DNA of 42,704 nucleotides from Comamonadaceae bacterium (GTDB taxonomy: Bacteria; Pseudomonadota; Gammaproteobacteria; Burkholderiales; Burkholderiaceae_C). A program made the translations under genes and the position numbers. Shown piece by piece: positions 41,840 to 42,704 of this stretch. Every line of letters starts with the position of its first letter. Position 1 is the first letter of the stretch. The notes under the pieces are model-generated. The model was not told the DNA's origin, searched no databases, and was given only the letters and a program-made list of their open reading frames with translations. The stretch lies in contig QYPX01000128.1 of assembly GCA_007280205.1 (NCBI GenBank), positions 1-42,704 of the forward strand, written 5' to 3'.

Positions 41840-42292
41840 TTACTCTTTGCGATAGGCGTCGTGGCATGTCTTGCATGTGCCGCCAGTCGCATTGACTGCC
41901 GTTTTGATGCTGTCGAGGTTGCCGGTCTTTGCGGCCGCCGCGAGCTTTGACATTTCTGCTTGCATCTTATCGGCGTACTCCTTGAACTTGGCTGATTCCT
42001 TCCAGATTTCCGCCTTGGCCCGAGTGTCACCCTTGTCGGTTCCATCTCCGAAAGCAGCCCACGGGAGTTTGCTCATGTAGTCGGCTATAGCGGCGCTTTC
42101 GGCAGCGACCTTGGCGTCAAAAGGAGCCTTGCCCGATGCCATGGCGGCAACGCGTCCGAAATTCTGCTGCATCACAAAAAGTGCGTTCTTGCGGTACTTG
42201 ATGGCGTCGTCTGGCTTGGCAAACTGGGCTGATGCTGTGGTGGTGAAGGCCAATACGGTGGCGATCAATGCGATGGAGGCTGATGTCTTCAT
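41840..42292 (-). CDS. periplasmic cytochrome c' (c-556 type)
   Basis: A 150-residue c-type cytochrome with a clear signal peptide ('IALIATVLAFTTTASAQ', cleaved near residue 23) and a single C-terminal haem motif CKTCH (Cys140, Cys143, His144) followed by 'DAYRKE', the standard ending of the four-helix cytochrome c' family. An N-terminal 'DDAIKYRKNALFVMQQNFGRV' helix carries a Met typical of the sixth-ligand position in c-556 proteins. Such proteins bind NO or shuttle electrons. ATG at 42292. Downstream, CGGACG/CGTCCG (41796-41817) is a weak hairpin without a T-run. Confidence 0.93.
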   Translation of the reverse strand: MKTSASIALIATVLAFTTTASAQFAKPDDAIKYRKNALFVMQQNFGRVAAMASGKAPFDAKVAAESAAIADYMSKLPWAAFGDGTDKGDTRAKAEIWKESAKFKEYADKMQAEMSKLAAAAKTGNLDSIKTAVNATGGTCKTCHDAYRKE

Positions 42293-42556
42293 GAAATTCC
42301 TGTCTTGTATGTGATGGTTGCGAAAACTGAAAGTAATTGTGGCGCCGGTTCAATAGCTGGCGCCTACCGGGGCATCATAGAGAAACCAGCATTTCGCGTA
42401 GGGGCGCAATGAATCGACCCGCTTTCCAGGGGTGAATGCCCCGGGCGCATCAAACGGTGCTACACTGTAAGGCTTCCCTGTTGAAGGGCAGTGCGTTTTA
42501 TTGGCCCATCGGGTGTCGAGTTGGTTTGCTTCTGACAAATTTTTTTGTCGAAGGTG

Positions 42557-42586
42557 TTGACTGAAAACGCAAAACCGTGTCATAAT
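42557..42586 (+). promoter_or_regulatory. rRNA operon promoter
   Basis: TTGACT (42557-42562) and CATAAT (42581-42586) with an 18-base spacer, giving a start near 42593. Just upstream, the palindrome GACAAA-TTTT-TTTGTC (42534-42549) includes a run of seven T, suitable as an UP element or factor site. The rest of the 412-base gap after the cytochrome start (42293-42533) shows no credible gene; the open frame on the minus strand at 42350-42583 crosses this promoter and is dismissed. Confidence 0.8.
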
Positions 42587-42704
42587 ACAAGGCTTCGCTG
42601 ATCACAGTGAATGCTAAGCGGTTTGAGCTGACGAGAGTCAAGTTCAAGCGGATGGATCTTTAACAACATACAGCCGATAAGTGTGGGCGTTTGAGGCGAG
42701 AAGC
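42587..42704 (+). ncRNA. rRNA operon leader with boxA and boxC-like antitermination elements (partial)
   Basis: Downstream of the promoter, GGATCTTTAACAA (42654-42666) matches the boxA consensus TGCTCTTTAACAA, and GTGTGGGC (42681-42688) resembles the boxC element of E. coli rrn leaders. The sequence CAGCCGATAAGTGTGGGCGTTTGAGG is of the kind that stands before 16S rRNA genes in Comamonadaceae, as I recall. No 16S sequence is reached before the window ends, so the rRNA gene should begin shortly beyond it. Confidence 0.8.

Noticed and set aside
42350-42583. Minus-strand 77-codon frame
   Set aside because: It overlaps the rRNA promoter and its upstream palindrome, has no recognisable domain and no ribosome site.

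Overview
The window looks like chromosomal DNA of a betaproteobacterium, most probably a Comamonadaceae member of the Rhodoferax/Polaromonas/Acidovorax type. This rests on high GC, a DUF3567 protein, a ChaN lipoprotein, an EIIA(Man)-HPr-EI phosphotransferase cluster without a sugar permease, dispersed palindromic repeats of the kind seen in that family, and an rRNA leader of Comamonadaceae type at the right edge. No database search was possible; the taxonomic call comes from recognition of gene order and protein families.

Left part (1-15400) is mostly housekeeping: DUF3567, ChaN lipoprotein, purU, an ECHDC3-like crotonase homologue, psd, an M32 carboxypeptidase, an MFS exporter, a GDPD lipoprotein, a GlcD-type FAD oxidase, an acyl-CoA ligase, and a MurA paralogue whose catalytic Cys is Asp. 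A small accessory pair follows (XRE regulator plus AbiEii-type nucleotidyltransferase, with a palindromic operator in the promoter), then a fused SpmA-SpmB-like membrane protein.

The middle (15576-37825) reads as one functional region for scavenging and recycling peptidoglycan. It contains a DdpABCDF/Dpp-type peptide importer (permease C carries a one-base frameshift), a PBP4-type DD-carboxypeptidase (dacB) divergent from a VanX/DdpX D-Ala-D-Ala dipeptidase, a large TonB-dependent receptor, and a leftward operon murQ - nagX-like - digH-like. Divergent from it is a tightly coupled rightward operon: ampG1 - serine hydrolase - ampG2 - AspA/AstE-like zinc hydrolase - BadF-type sugar kinase - amiD-like lipoprotein amidase. 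A Tat-exported LdcA homologue faces it. Taken together these can cover outer-membrane capture, glycan and peptide trimming in the envelope, inner-membrane import of muropeptides, sugar phosphorylation, lactyl-ether cleavage and peptide uptake. NagZ, AnmK and NagA are not in the window. The combination of TonB receptor, two AmpG paralogues, unusual kinase and exported LdcA is the most interesting part.

The right part (37860-42704) holds a regulatory PTS (EIIA-Man type, HPr, EI) transcribed leftward and reading towards ldcA, an MFS transporter, a periplasmic cytochrome c', and the promoter, boxA and leader of an rRNA operon whose 16S gene lies just outside the window. No tRNA, CRISPR array, insertion sequence or prophage gene was recognised.
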